A DNA stretch of 64,000 nucleotides, from contig JAVXUO010001517.1 in NCBI GenBank assembly GCA_033065855.1, positions 496,001 through 560,000 of the forward strand, written 5' to 3'. The DNA comes from Escallonia rubra. Taxonomy: Eukaryota > Streptophyta > Magnoliopsida > Escalloniales > Escalloniaceae. Below, in pieces: positions 26,676-36,056 of this stretch (its first letter is position 1; every line of letters begins with the position of its first letter). The position numbers were made by a program, and so were the translations under genes. The notes under the pieces were generated by a model. The model was given only the letters and a program-made list of their open reading frames with translations, did no database searches and was not told the origin of the DNA.

Positions 26676-27197
26676 GTAACCACATCTTTCCAAAGCCAGA
26701 GGAGCCTCCTCGTTAGAGGAGGCCGTAATTACAGGAAGGAAGGAGGGAAAACAGGGGAAGGGAAAGGGATACAGGAAAGGGGGAAAACAGGGGAAGTGAA
26801 GAAGAGGCAAGGGGAAAGAGGAAGAACAGGGGAAAGGAGATGGGTTTTTTTGGTCGCCAGCCTCAAACGAAACCAGCGATCGCTTTAGTGAATATCTGCT
26901 TCCATATCTCTATGGAATGACAACAGGACCAGAAGAGATGATTCACATCCTCACTCTGAGTCATACATAAGGAGCATGTGTCATCGATCAGTATGCGGTT
27001 CCAATTCTTGAGATGAGTTTTAGTCTTGAAACCTTCTTTGCAAAGCATCCAGAGAATAATTAAACACTTGGGTATATTACCGTTGAACCATATAATTTTC
27101 AGTTTTTCACCTTGTTTTGCTTTGTTTTCAGCATCTGCCAAACAGAGTCAACTGAAAATTTACCACTCTTTGTTAGGCTCCAAACAAATTTCTGAAC

Positions 27198-28180
27198 TTA
27201 CAAGTGTTTTGTATTCGTTTTTTCAAGTTGAAAACCCTTAATGTGAAGTGGTGATTTTATTAGAATGAAAACCCTTAAGACTCTGCTTCATCAATGTAAT
27301 TACATATTAAATCTTAGTTTTGACTATTAACATCTCAAAAACACTTCAAACAACTACATAGACTCCTATGTCATAAATAATAAAGAACATACTAAATGAA
27401 ATGTTAGCTTTGAAGATCTTCGTTTTCACTTATCACGATGAAATTATGCAAAATATAATTTTGCAAGCCCAAAAATCAAACGGTACGACATATATAATCT
27501 TTCTGGTTATAAGCTTAAGCCATCCCATATCTTTTATCAGGTATGAATTAATTAGACTAATCCTAAAACTGTACTCTAAAGTATACACCAAATCTAGTAT
27601 TGAATATCCGACACTTCCAAATAAGTATTCAAGTTTATTTTCATCTACCAATTGAGTCCGTCCTGAAGGCAAATATTTGTTTAAAAAAAAAAAAAAGTAG
27701 GATAAACTTAAAATATTGCTAAAAGTCTCCTAGCATTTAACTCTCCCAGCGATTCTTTTCCAGTGCCCTAAAAGACTTTGGTTTCACAGCTTGTTTCTGG
27801 CCTACTGTTGGGTTGTTTTCGTTTCTTGTAGGCTTGGGTCCTATTGTTGGACACTTGATGTTTTGCTAATAATGGAATGGCCGTATTGGTCAGTCAAATC
27901 AGTTTGTTGGGCTGTTTGATTCAATGGTCGCCCTGTTTCTTTGTAAGATTTTTCCTTCGTGAGACTTTTGTCTCTGAACCAACTTGGCATCTGCCTCTGT
28001 CTGGTTAACCTTTTTTACTAAAGTTGTAGAATTGCATTTTAAAAAATAAGAAATAGTTACAAGAGCAGGTTATCTCCATAGGTAGTTGCACTGAAAAGAA
28101 CAATCTCACTGTCCACAATCCTACAGAACTAAAGTTAGTGGCTTTAAATCACCGATTACTAAGCTTTACTGAAACAAAAT
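27198..28180. other. Intergenic, no gene recognised
   Basis: AT-rich DNA with an A-run at 27687-27700. The moderately T/G-rich stretch 27750-28010 ('ttgtttctggcctactgttg') looks like a transposon 3' region, but I could not assign it. The 84- and 79-codon ORFs overlapping at 27401-27672 are mirror ORFs without motifs. Confidence 0.4.
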
Positions 28181-29200
28181 TGTTGATTTACCATGTGAAC
28201 ACAGACTAAGCATTGCAAGGTTCCTGTGTCAAAGTTATGATGGAGCAAGTAACATGAGAGTGCAGTTTAATAGCTCCAAAGCGCTTAGCTTAAAGGAGAA
28301 GGGAGCTGCTTTCGGTGTTCATTGTTTTGCACATCAACTTTAAGTTGCACTAGTTGGTATTGCAACAAATCATGAATTAGTTGAAATCATTTTCTTCACC
28401 GTTTCAACTTTCAAGTGCAAAAAACTTGGTTGGTGCTTCTTTTTAATTTCATGATATGCTTAAAGGGAATAGGCTGGTTATGTATTGAAGGCACGTGTTA
28501 TCGATGAACTTCAAAGTGCGCGGGGACTGAATCAAGAAAATATGCCTAAAGGGCAATTGATGCATGGTTGGAGCTCACATTTTGGTATCTTGGCGAGTTT
28601 TGATTGTTTTATTTTCTGCTGCATGTGTTGTACTTGATGATATATCACTGGATAGAAGTAAGGAATAAAAGCGTGAAGCAAGTGTGAAAGCATCCACCTC
28701 AAAACCAATTGACAATGAGGGGAGAGGCCTACAAGAACCAATTAACAATGAGGGGAGAGGCCTACAAGGCTTATATATTGAAATGCTATTAATTATTTAT
28801 CCAATGTGGATTGATACCCGTTGTGGGGTTTATATCTCTCAACACGCCCCCTTACGTGTGGCCCGACATATTTTTTTTAGTGGGCCTAGCACGTGGAGAA
28901 ATTGACTGGGTGATGGTGATGAACTAATTGAATTGTCTGCTGGGTCTGGATCGACCAGCTCTAGTACCATGTAAAAGTGTCCACCTCAAAACCAATTGGC
29001 AATGAGGGGAGAGCCTTACAAGGCTTATATATTGAAATGCTATTAATTATTTACCCGATGTGGGGTTTATATCTCTCAACAGCAAGAATTTTATTGGTGA
29101 CAATATACAATGTGTTAACTTAGCATTATCGCTCTATTTGCTGAAAACGTCTTAGGTATTATCCATACATTGTCACAGACATTACAACTGAATTATACTA
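28180..29200 (+). pseudogene. hAT-related transposase relic (DUF4371 type), split by a TRIM
   Basis: Translating across stops gives 'LSIARFLCQSYDGASNMR', 'GAAFGVHCFAHQL' and 'VALVGIATNHELVEIIFF', then 'LNQEN' and 'WSSHFGILASF', and 'CVVLDDISLDRSKE' near 28640. This order matches the DUF4371/ZMYM-like transposase region of plant hAT relatives (consensus 'GQGYDGASNM...HCFAHQLQLAL'). Stop codons interrupt it, and a TRIM sits at 28683-29081. Upstream and downstream parts of the transposase are not recognisable. It could equally be called a domesticated-type zinc-finger MYM pseudogene; the fold is the same. Confidence 0.75.
28683..29081 (-). mobile_element. TRIM (miniature LTR retrotransposon)
   Basis: Two direct terminal repeats, 28683-28843 and 28970-29081, share 'ccacctcaaaaccaattg' and 'atatattgaaatgctattaa' and end in the TG...CA boundary 'ctctcaaca'. 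On the minus strand the 5' LTR is followed by a primer-binding-like TGGTACTAGAGC (28958-28969, close to the initiator-Met tRNA site TGGTATCAGAGC). The 3' LTR is preceded by a purine tract, TAAGGGGGCG (about 28844-28853). A perfect 5-bp duplication, gcaag, flanks it (28678-28682 and 29082-29086). The 3' LTR contains an extra internal duplication of about 38 bp. There is no coding capacity, and only about 126 bp lies between the LTRs. Confidence 0.93.
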
Positions 29201-30147
29201 AATAGCATGAAATGCGGAGCATAATGTAAGTACCAATCAATCTAAATTAACTTTAAACTTGTCACACAAATTTGGACGGACAAATTTGTTTGCCAAGGAA
29301 AACAATAAATTCATTCGACGCTTGAATTCATGAGGCATTTTGGGTTTCAATTTTTTGAATAAAAATATTAAAAAACTGTTTTTTTTTTGGCCAAATGATA
29401 CTATATTATTTATGTAATTAAATTCACTAAAAACAAATAAATCTGTCGAAAGGAATTGCGTGGTTTGAATTGATATTTTATCATCTCTATTAGACAGTTA
29501 CGAGCACCATCAAAACCCTGGAATCATTAGTGTGGGATTTGATTAGCTTCTAGTAACATAAAGAGTGACTTACATATTTATATACCCCTCCAAGGATTCT
29601 TACTGCCAAAAATATTAAGCACGAGGAATTTAAGTTTACTTTTAATATTTCTTCGTTTGAGGAAACAATACTAAGAGTTCAAAGAATGAGCAAATAAAAA
29701 ATCCTAAGAAGGGTGCAAATGATCTCATTCTAGCTTAGGATATCTATAAAATCTAGCCACTGATTCTTCAAAAAGGCTTGAGACCAACTTCATTTTGTCC
29801 CTTTTCCGTATATGGAGTTTGGAGTCTTTCTTCCTTCCATCGTTGCCGCTGTGCAGATGATTTGCAAAGCTCACTTGTGCTATCTGTCTGCTCTTTGCTT
29901 TTGTTGACCTTTATGTTCTTCTTTTGATAAATGGTTCAGTCTGTCACTCTCTATGTAGTATGGCTTTAGGGTTTGTGGCGTAGAAAACAAAGTACTGGGG
30001 GGTCTACTGTCTTATTGGATTTTGGTGTTGGAACTGGACAATCCCATCAAACAGTTCTATTTTCAATCCGAAAGTAAGTTCGTCGAAGAAAGTAAGGGAG
30101 ATCGGAGAGGAAGGAAGGGGGGAAAAGGCAAAAAGAGAGAAAGAATA
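29201..30147. other. Intergenic, nothing recognised
   Basis: AT-rich DNA upstream of the tRNA gene. I checked 29750-30060 for snRNA or snoRNA signals (upstream sequence element, C/D boxes) and found none that convinced. Confidence 0.4.
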
Positions 30148-30220
30148 TGGAGATGCGGGGTATCGATCCCCGTACCTCTCGCATGCTAAGCGAGCGCTCT
30201 ACCATCTGAGCTACATCCCC
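30148..30220 (-). tRNA. tRNA-Ala (AGC)
   Basis: The minus strand folds as a 73-nt cloverleaf. The acceptor stem GGGGATG pairs with CATCTCC, with discriminator A. The D-arm is 'TAGCTCAGATGGTAGAGC', the anticodon stem-loop 'CTCGCTTAGCATGCGAG' carries anticodon AGC, and the T-arm is 'CGGGGATCGATACCCCG'. The internal A and B boxes (TAGCTCAGATGG and GGATCGATACC) are intact, there is no intron and no CCA is encoded, as expected in a nuclear gene. A T-rich tract (complement of 'gcaaaaagagag') about 10-20 bases downstream could serve as the Pol III terminator. Confidence 0.97.
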
Positions 30221-31140
30221 TGCTTGAAATAGGCGCTGATTTGTTTATATTTCTATTTTTAAAATCCGCTTTGGATTGGAAGATGTAATACCATTTTTTT
30301 GGCAGTCATTCTCTCTAGCTATGCCATTGGATATTTCTCTCAACGGGGGACGACTTCGGTTGATAAATTAATCCACATATACACACACACTCACTATAAC
30401 CCAACCCAACTTGGAAAAAAATTGGAGTAATAGGAGGAAGTTCGGTTGCATTGATGATTACACTGGTGGACAAAACAAAGAATTTTCTTTTTTTCTCCGT
30501 GTACAATATTTAGCAGCGTTTTCAGGGGAGGGAGGATGTTGTCAACCACCAGCATCACGAATGGAGGTGATAGGTAACACCACGATGGCAATGGAGGTAA
30601 ATGATGGCCACCTTGGAATGACGTTATAGTCCACATAGGTGTGTGTTACCATTACAGACTCACAACATGATGTGCGTACGGGAAAATATTTTTTACGCTT
30701 TAAATTTTTACCCGAGTTTTGTTTTTAAAATCATTTTATTCGAGGTAGATTTTCAAGCCAGTAATATATGGGAACCAGCCCCCCACACATCCCACGCCCC
30801 TCGCCCTTCTTAGTCGAGACCTGTGAAAAGAGATCGTCGATTCAATGGAAGAACAAACAGGGCCTTGCTATCATTTATCTCCCTCACAATACCCCCCCGA
30901 ATGTGTGCGCGAAGGAAAATCTCAAGAAAGTACTCACTATCTATCGTATCTTCCCAAAACACAGATTAATTAATTAAGAAGGGGACTATCAATCAAAGAC
31001 CATGGTCATGTTCATTTCTCACACACTGTTCCTTTTAGTCACACTAGGTTTACATTTCAACTACCATAATACCGAGCAACACTTTTTCTTTTTTTTTTTG
31101 CGTCAGAACTCAAAAAAATATATATATATATATATAGTAA
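30221..31140. other. Intergenic; 3' flank of the small stress-type gene
   Basis: No ORF with motif content. An ACACAC tract lies at about 30380-30390, and a T-run with a TA tract at 31084-31137 is just past the stop codon of the next gene and may lie in its 3' UTR. Confidence 0.4.
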
Positions 31141-31602
31141 TCAAACCTTGAGCAATTCAGGATCAGCTACATCAACCCTAGCCACCCCCTCCTCAGCCAC
31201 TTTCGCCACCTCCACCTCCCCAACCACCAGCCCCTCCGCCTCACTGGCCTCCCCCTTCAACACCCTCCCCTCCGCCTCCTCGTCCACGTAGTTCGGGTCC
31301 CTCTCGTCCAACGCCGCCGGTGCCGGGTCCAGCTCGCTCTCCGCCTCCCGCTCCGGCCCCTCCCACGTGTACTTGCCGCCGTGCCCCGCCTTCGGCTGCT
31401 TGTTCAGTGGAATCCCGTCGGACGGCCGGCGCTCCAGCCGCTGAACCCCCTTGTCGACCAGCTTCTTCTCGATGTGCCTCAGCGTGTCGAGGTCGCGGGT
31501 GTCTGCTTCCACCTTCTCCACGCGCTTACGGCCTTCCTCGTTTCGGCTTACTGCCCGCAATGCTATTGTTACCGTCTCTTTCTTGTCATCTATGGGTTTC
31601 AT
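31141..31602 (-). CDS. Small hydrophilic, acidic plant protein of unknown function
   Basis: A single exon of 153 codons begins at an ATG in good context (AAAAATGAAACC) and ends with TGA. The N-terminal third ('KKETVTIALRAVSRNEEGRK', 'DLDTLRHIEKKLVDKGVQR') is charged and probably helical. A central glycine-containing motif, 'GHGGKYTWEGP' (about residues 74-84), is followed by 'LDERDPNYVDEE' and a Glu/Ala/Val-rich tail. There is no signal peptide, membrane segment or known catalytic motif, so a soluble cytosolic or nuclear protein is likely. GC content and codon bias contrast strongly with the surrounding AT-rich DNA, arguing for a real gene. My unverified impression is that small plant stress-induced proteins share the GGKYTWEGP-type motif. 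The upstream ABRE and HSE-like motifs agree, but function is not shown. Confidence 0.85.
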   Translation of the reverse strand: MKPIDDKKETVTIALRAVSRNEEGRKRVEKVEADTRDLDTLRHIEKKLVDKGVQRLERRPSDGIPLNKQPKAGHGGKYTWEGPEREAESELDPAPAALDERDPNYVDEEAEGRVLKGEASEAEGLVVGEVEVAKVAEEGVARVDVADPELLKV

Positions 31603-31690
31603 TTTTGGTCACTGCTGCTTGTGTTATCTCTACAGGAGTTGTGTGCTTAACGCTGTGTGTAGCTCATCGAAGGTGGTTGGCTTGTGTGGG

Positions 31691-31830
31691 TATTTATGTA
31701 TGGTTTTAAGGTCTAACGTAAGAATGTGCTGGAAGAGAACTGGAAGGGTTTAGGTGGCGCTGGAACGTTCTCCCACTTTTGGGTTCTTGACACGTGGAGC
31801 TTTTTGGAAGCTGGTAGAAGGGAGGGCTTT
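31691..31830 (-). promoter_or_regulatory. Putative stress-type promoter (TATA, HSE-like, ABRE/G-box)
   Basis: On the minus strand, a TATA-like ATAAATA (31691-31697) lies about 90 bases before the ATG. Further upstream is the perfect inverted heat-shock module GAACGTTC (31763-31770), preceded by directly repeated GAA units at 31730-31746. The G-box/ABRE core ACACGTGG lies at 31790-31797. Such a combination is typical of heat- and ABA-responsive plant promoters. The motifs are seen; regulation is inferred. Confidence 0.55.
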
Positions 31831-32614
31831 GACTTGGAGTCCAAGAGATAAAAATTTAGATTGGGATCATATGCTCCAGAGCACGTAGGCGAAAAAAAAT
31901 AAATATAATTTATTAGTTAAGCATTATTATTATATTTTTTAATTACAGCGAGAAAATTATTTTTTGTGGCATTTTTATCACTGAATTGGTACAACGTCTC
32001 TACAATATAGGATCCTCTTGTGTTGGGCAGTCATGTAGGCAAAATGGTTTTTCTATGGAGTTGTGAAAAGAATAGGAAAAAAAATATCCAAACATATGAT
32101 CGATACAGCTTTTCACATTAGATAACCCCTTTTACTTGATTTTACCAGTATAAAATTTACTTTGCCCCATTATGGAAAAATGAAGAAAAAAGAATCATTT
32201 GCTTTGCACACTTTTTGCAATTTGTGAAAGATCATTTGCATGATACTCGTGAGTTTAGCACCCATAACGATTTGAACGAAAATCTTGTTAAATGCTCACT
32301 CATGAATACCATATATAGCAGGATGATCTATACTTTTTATACGTAGTTTTGTATAATCTGGATCCTTTTTTTAATTCTCTTGCTCATCGATCTTCTACTA
32401 AAGAAATATCGGACGAAACCAACGGTCTAATATTTTACGTTAAAGAAATAGTGCGATATCAGTTGCTGCTCCGACTGTTTGTGGGTGAGAAAAAACAGGA
32501 ACAAGATCATTTATTTTAGGAGTAATTTCCTGTATGACCTTTAAGTTTTGACTTCTAACTCACTGCTTACCTTTTCTTAAACGTGTTTAAAATGGCAAAA
32601 AGACAAGAGCAAAT
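31831..32614. other. Intergenic, nothing recognised
   Basis: AT-rich sequence upstream of the small acidic gene. No ORF, RNA or repeat family was identified. Confidence 0.4.
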
Positions 32615-32862
32615 GGAAAAAATTTGGCTGTTATCCCGGTTAGAGGAATCTTTCTCCTACCCCTTATATAGCGACAATCAATCGTCTCTAAATATTTTTG
32701 GTGGCTTTTATTTAGTGACGCTAAAAAAATGCTGCTAATAATTGTCGCTGAAAGTGTTAGAAGAAAAGCTACTAAAAATATTTAGCGACTATTAATTGTC
32801 ACTATATACGGGGTTGGAGGAAAATTTCTACAACCCGGGTAAGAGATAGAGTTTGTTCTGAG
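32615..32862. mobile_element. MITE, copy 1
   Basis: A ~240-bp hairpin-forming sequence. The left arm ('ctgttatcccggttagagga', 'tatagcgacaat') is an imperfect inverted copy of the right arm ('attgtcactatata', 'ctacaacccgggtaa'). A second copy lies at 42877-43118. There is no coding capacity. The superfamily and target duplication could not be settled, because similarity between the two copies extends slightly beyond the inverted arms. Confidence 0.75.
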
Positions 32863-33136
32863 CAAATTATGAGGATCCATTATAACAAACCAAACAACCC
32901 AATTTTTTTTTCCTTCTCCTTCCATTGTTCTGCGGAAAGACAACCTCCACTGGTGACGCCACAACGATCATTGACATCCTCATGCCAAACTCTACGGCAA
33001 CCAATCAAAGCCATCCTTCATCTTTTCTTTGACTACTGACGAACCAACACCACCCTTCTCACCAGGAACAACCACCACTAATGACGCAACTTTCACTACC
33101 CACAACATATACGTAACAGAACCACCACTGATCCAC
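32863..33136. other. Flank between MITE and Copia element
   Basis: No feature identified up to the 5-bp target duplication of the Copia element at 33137-33141. Confidence 0.4.
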
Positions 33137-33141
33137 AACTA

Positions 33142-34103
33142 TGTTGGAGAAAACAGAGACTTAATATCTGAAGAAAACAGAACTCTAATTGCATTACAAA
33201 TACTAGAACAAACACATCTATTTATAGACTTAAGACTCATAAACTTACTCTACCACTAAAGCCACTAACATAGTGCTAACAAAAATTTACTCAGCCACTC
33301 TAACAACTAACATGGGTCTGTTTGACACATTTTTTTTTTTCAGTTTTTAAAGATTAGTTTTTAAAGAGCAGTTTAATTTTTATTTTTTTTTTACAAAAAC
33401 AAGTAGGTGTTTGATAACCCTTTTTTTTTTACTTTTTTTTTTGTGTTTGGTAACCCTTTTTATTTTGACTTTTTTTTTGTGGTGGTTTGCGGTGGCGGTG
33501 GTGGGGCGTAGCGGTGGTCAACGGTGGTGGTGGCCGGCGATGGTCGCTGGCAGGCGGTCGTCGCGGCAGTCGCCGGCAGTGGCTGCCGGCGGCTGTCGGT
33601 GGTGGCCACTCTGCGGTGATGGCCGGAGGTGGCTACCGCCCGGTGGTGGTTGACGGCGGCCGGAGGTGGCTGTCGGGCGGTGGCTTCCGGAGGTAGCTGC
33701 TGGCGGTGGTGGCCGGAGGTGGCCTCCGGCTAGCAGTGGTGGCCACCGCCCACCGCCCACCACCGCTCGGTGGTGGCTGTCGGCGGCCAGAGGTGGCTGT
33801 CAGTGGCTGCTGGGCGTCGGTGGGTGCGTTGTTGTGGAGGTCTAAAAAAAAATTAAGTGAAAAAAAGAGCTTTTTCCTCTTTTTTTTTTTTACTCTACAA
33901 TTTAAAAAGTGATTTTTTAAATTGAAAAAAAAAATGGTTACCAAACGCTCCTAATTTTTCCAATTTTTAAAATTGAAAAAAAAGAGCAAAAAAAAAAAAA
34001 TGATGTCAAACTGCCCCATAGTGTTAACTAACTACTTTAGAAAAATGTGGACACTAACTGAAAGACTAAAATACCAAGTCAAACTTTGAATCATTCTTCA
34101 ACA
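33142..34103 (-). repeat. Copia 3' LTR, interrupted
   Basis: About 258 bp of LTR sequence matching 40196-40470, split after 'aacat' (33313) by a 704-bp inverted-repeat element. The uninterrupted sequence at the equivalent site is visible in the other LTR near 40391-40400. Confidence 0.93.
33314..34017. mobile_element. TIR element inside the Copia 3' LTR
   Basis: Ends GGGTCTGTTTGACA at the left and the complement of GGGGCAGTTTGACA at the right, each followed by long T/A runs. The core (33480-33840) is GC-rich and made of 'ggtggtggccggaggtggct'-like units. Comparison with the other LTR shows that at most two bases (at) are duplicated, which argues against a hAT 8-bp duplication. The superfamily is uncertain (Harbinger- or mariner-like ends are possible). 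No transposase is seen. Confidence 0.72.
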
Positions 34104-34129
34104 CTCCCCCTTGATTTAAAGTTGCAAAC

Positions 34130-34700
34130 ACCAAGCAGAGATATGAAATATATAAACTTCTCTAAGACTTGGTAAGCACATCGGCCAATTGCTTATTTGT
34201 ACTGCAATACTTCAAAGTTATCTCCTCATTCGCAACCAAATTACGAATGAAATGGAAACGTATATCAATATGGTTTGTTCTGTCATGAAAAGCTGGATTC
34301 TTTGTCATGGCAATTGTTGCCTTGTTGTCACAGAATATTTCTGTTGCTCATTCTTGCCTTTGTTGAAGTTGTGCCAGTATTCTCGTTAACCAAATAGCTT
34401 GGCAAGCTGCTGAAGTGGCTGCAATATACTCAGCTTCTAAAGAAGACAATGCTGATGTGGCTTGCTTCTTTGAGCTCCAAGTAATTACTCCTGGCCCAAG
34501 ACTAAAAACATTTGCCGAAATACTCCGCCTATCATCCAACGAACTCCCCCAATCGCTATCCGTGAACCCACATAATCTAAAATTGGCAACTTTTGAGTAC
34601 CAAATCCCATAATCCGTTCTAGCAATGTAACGCAAGACGCGCTTCGTCGCTCCGAAATGAAGCTTTGAAGAATGATGCATAAACCTAGAAATCATACCAA
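34130..34700 (-). pseudogene. Copia RNase H region
   Basis: The frame 34695-34348 reads 'SRFMHHSSKLHFGATKRVLR', 'LCGFTDSDWGSSLDDRRS' and 'SSLEAEYIAATSAACQAIWL', the classic Copia RNase H. After a stop it continues as 'EIFCDNKATIAMTKNPAFH' and 'CSTNKQLADVLTKS' to the purine tract. It is separated from the reverse transcriptase by the insertion at 34712-36056. Confidence 0.88.
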
Positions 34701-34711
34701 CAGAAAATGCA

Positions 34712-36056
34712 ATATTTCTCTACTCCATGCCCAAGTAGGGCGCTAGAACTCTAGCTCTCGAGAGCTAAGTCTTAGAATCTCGCCCGAGCAGGCTATTCAG
34801 AATCATCTTTCGGAAGACGAATCATGGAATTTCGAGATCCTTTAGAGGCTATGCCCCATAGTAGTCTCTCTAGGGAGAGGACACGAAGCTGTGCATGCAA
34901 GTTATTGCATGTGCTAAGTGTTTGAATATCCCTTCGAGGAGTCACCTCTCTTTTGGAGGGTGTTCGTTGCAAGTGTGTGTTCTTTCGCTTGAGCTAACCA
35001 CATCATGCTTGCGTTTTACTTTGACGCAAACTCTTATCATCAGCTAAGAGCTGGCAAAGAAGCCTCGCACTCACGCTTGGCTGGGTTTTGAATTGACAAA
35101 GCATGGTGGGGGGATGAAGTCACATAGTCCTTTGTCGTTTCACGAGTTAGAACTGTGGCTAAACCGTTCGGATAGAACTCGAGCTCTATCATGTCACCCT
35201 TAGGGGTGCTCATCCCTCGAGGGATCGCCCTAGAGGGCTAGTGGAATGTAGAGTTTCGGTAAGTGCCCTTGAGGGCTGATGGAGCACGAAGCTCATGTAA
35301 TTAAATACTCTCGAGGGTTTGACGGAACTTAAAAGTTCTCGTCGTACGCGCCCTCAGGGGCGGATGGAGCTCGGAGCTCATGCAAATACCCTCGAGGGTT
35401 TGATGGAACTTAAGAGTTCTCGTCGTACGCGCCCTCGGGGGCGGATGGAGCTCGGAGCTCATACAAATACCCTCGATGGTTCGACGGAACTTAAGAGTTC
35501 TCGTCGTACGCGCCCTCGGGGGCAGATAGAGTGCAAAGTTCATGGGTTTGACGGAACTTAAGAGTTCTCATCGTACGCACCCTCGGGGGCAGATAAAGTG
35601 CAAAGCTCATGAAAATACCCTCGAGTGTTTGACGGAACTTAAGAGTTCTCGTTGTACGCGCCCTTAGGGGCGGATGGAGCGCGGAGCTCATACAAATACC
35701 CTCGGGGGTTTGACAGAACTTAAGAGTTCTCGTCGTACGCGCCCTCGGGGGCGGATAAAGCACAAAGCTCATGAAAAATACCCTCGGGGGTTTGACGGAA
35801 CTTAAGAGTTCTCGTTGTATGCGCCCTTGGGGGCGGATGGAGCTCGGAGCTCATGCAAATACCCTCGAGGGTTTCGGTCGAAGCAACAAGTGCTTGTCGT
35901 CTCGGCGCTAAATAAGAAGGCGCGGGGCATTGAGCCCGTAATATGGCCGCTGCTATGAAGCCCCCTTGTCTGAGAGGGCACAGGGTATTAGGCCCGTGAT
36001 ATATAAAGATGAATTTCCATCCTATATGTAGGGTCGGTCGTAAGAAGACCTTATGG
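34712..36056. mobile_element. Unclassified insertion in the Copia RT/RNase H junction
   Basis: The insertion interrupts 'RSLVGGLIYLTQ...' at 36057 and resumes with '..IAFSVGM' at about 34711. Its left 0.4 kb is repeated at 47661-48103, and both copies begin at the same base, with 'aatat' followed by 'ttctctactcc'. It contains a tandem array (35295-35880). The right end ('gtcggtcgtaagaagacc') does not mirror the left, and no clean target duplication is seen. Possibilities are a Helitron-like element (TCTCTACT terminus), or an LTR fragment with a deletion. Confidence 0.6.
35295..35880. repeat. Tandem array, ~7 units of ~65-83 bp
   Basis: Units carry 'cggaacttaagagttctcgt', 'gtacgcgccctcgggggc', and a variable 'ggagctcatacaaataccct'. 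The ORFs reading through this array on both strands (repeated 'RTTRTLKFRQT' and 'ELKSSRRTRP') are periodicity artefacts. Confidence 0.9.

Larger units (their letters stand above)
19877..26880 (-). mobile_element. Nearly full-length L1-type LINE (ORF1 + ORF2), frameshifted
   Basis: About 7 kb on the minus strand, inserted in the older LINE and ending in an A-rich tail (T-rich at 19883-19905). Order along the element: ORF1 gag-like, endonuclease, reverse transcriptase, zinc-binding region, RNase H. Flanks share 'actaaa' followed by gcg (right) or atgcg (left), a possible imperfect target duplication at about 26880 and 19876. Several frameshifts break ORF2, so it is not autonomous as read. Having both ORFs is unusual compared with the truncated LINEs elsewhere in the window. 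Confidence 0.9.
19439..27187 (-). mobile_element. Old 5'-truncated LINE, split by a younger LINE
   Basis: The two ends of one LINE ORF2 C-terminal region flank a 7-kb insertion. The upstream part (about 27180-26880) reads 'WSLTKSGKFSVDSVWQ', then 'FNGNIPKCLIILWMLCKEGF' and the zinc-binding 'DTCSLCMTQSEDVNHLFWSC'. The downstream part (19876-19439) continues with 'RLLCHWNPGN' and 'FRAKLGKLVFAISIYIIL', then a 3' UTR ending in poly(A), read as T13 at 19441-19453. The 10-bp duplication atttctgaac is found at 27188-27197 and 19429-19438, confirming that both halves are one insertion. It is non-functional. Confidence 0.88.

Noticed and set aside
31320..31753. Plus-strand ORFs opposite the small acidic gene
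   Set aside because: Antisense shadows of a GC-rich gene; they lack motifs, and the minus-strand frame has a good start, stop and promoter.
33411..33944. Overlapping Trp/Gly-rich and Arg/Pro-rich ORFs
   Set aside because: Generated by 'ggtggtggccggaggtggct' repeats in the TIR element's core.
35301..35772. ORFs repeating 'RARTTRTLKFRQT' and 'ELKSSRRTRP'
   Set aside because: Both strands of the same tandem array are open; no independent support for coding.
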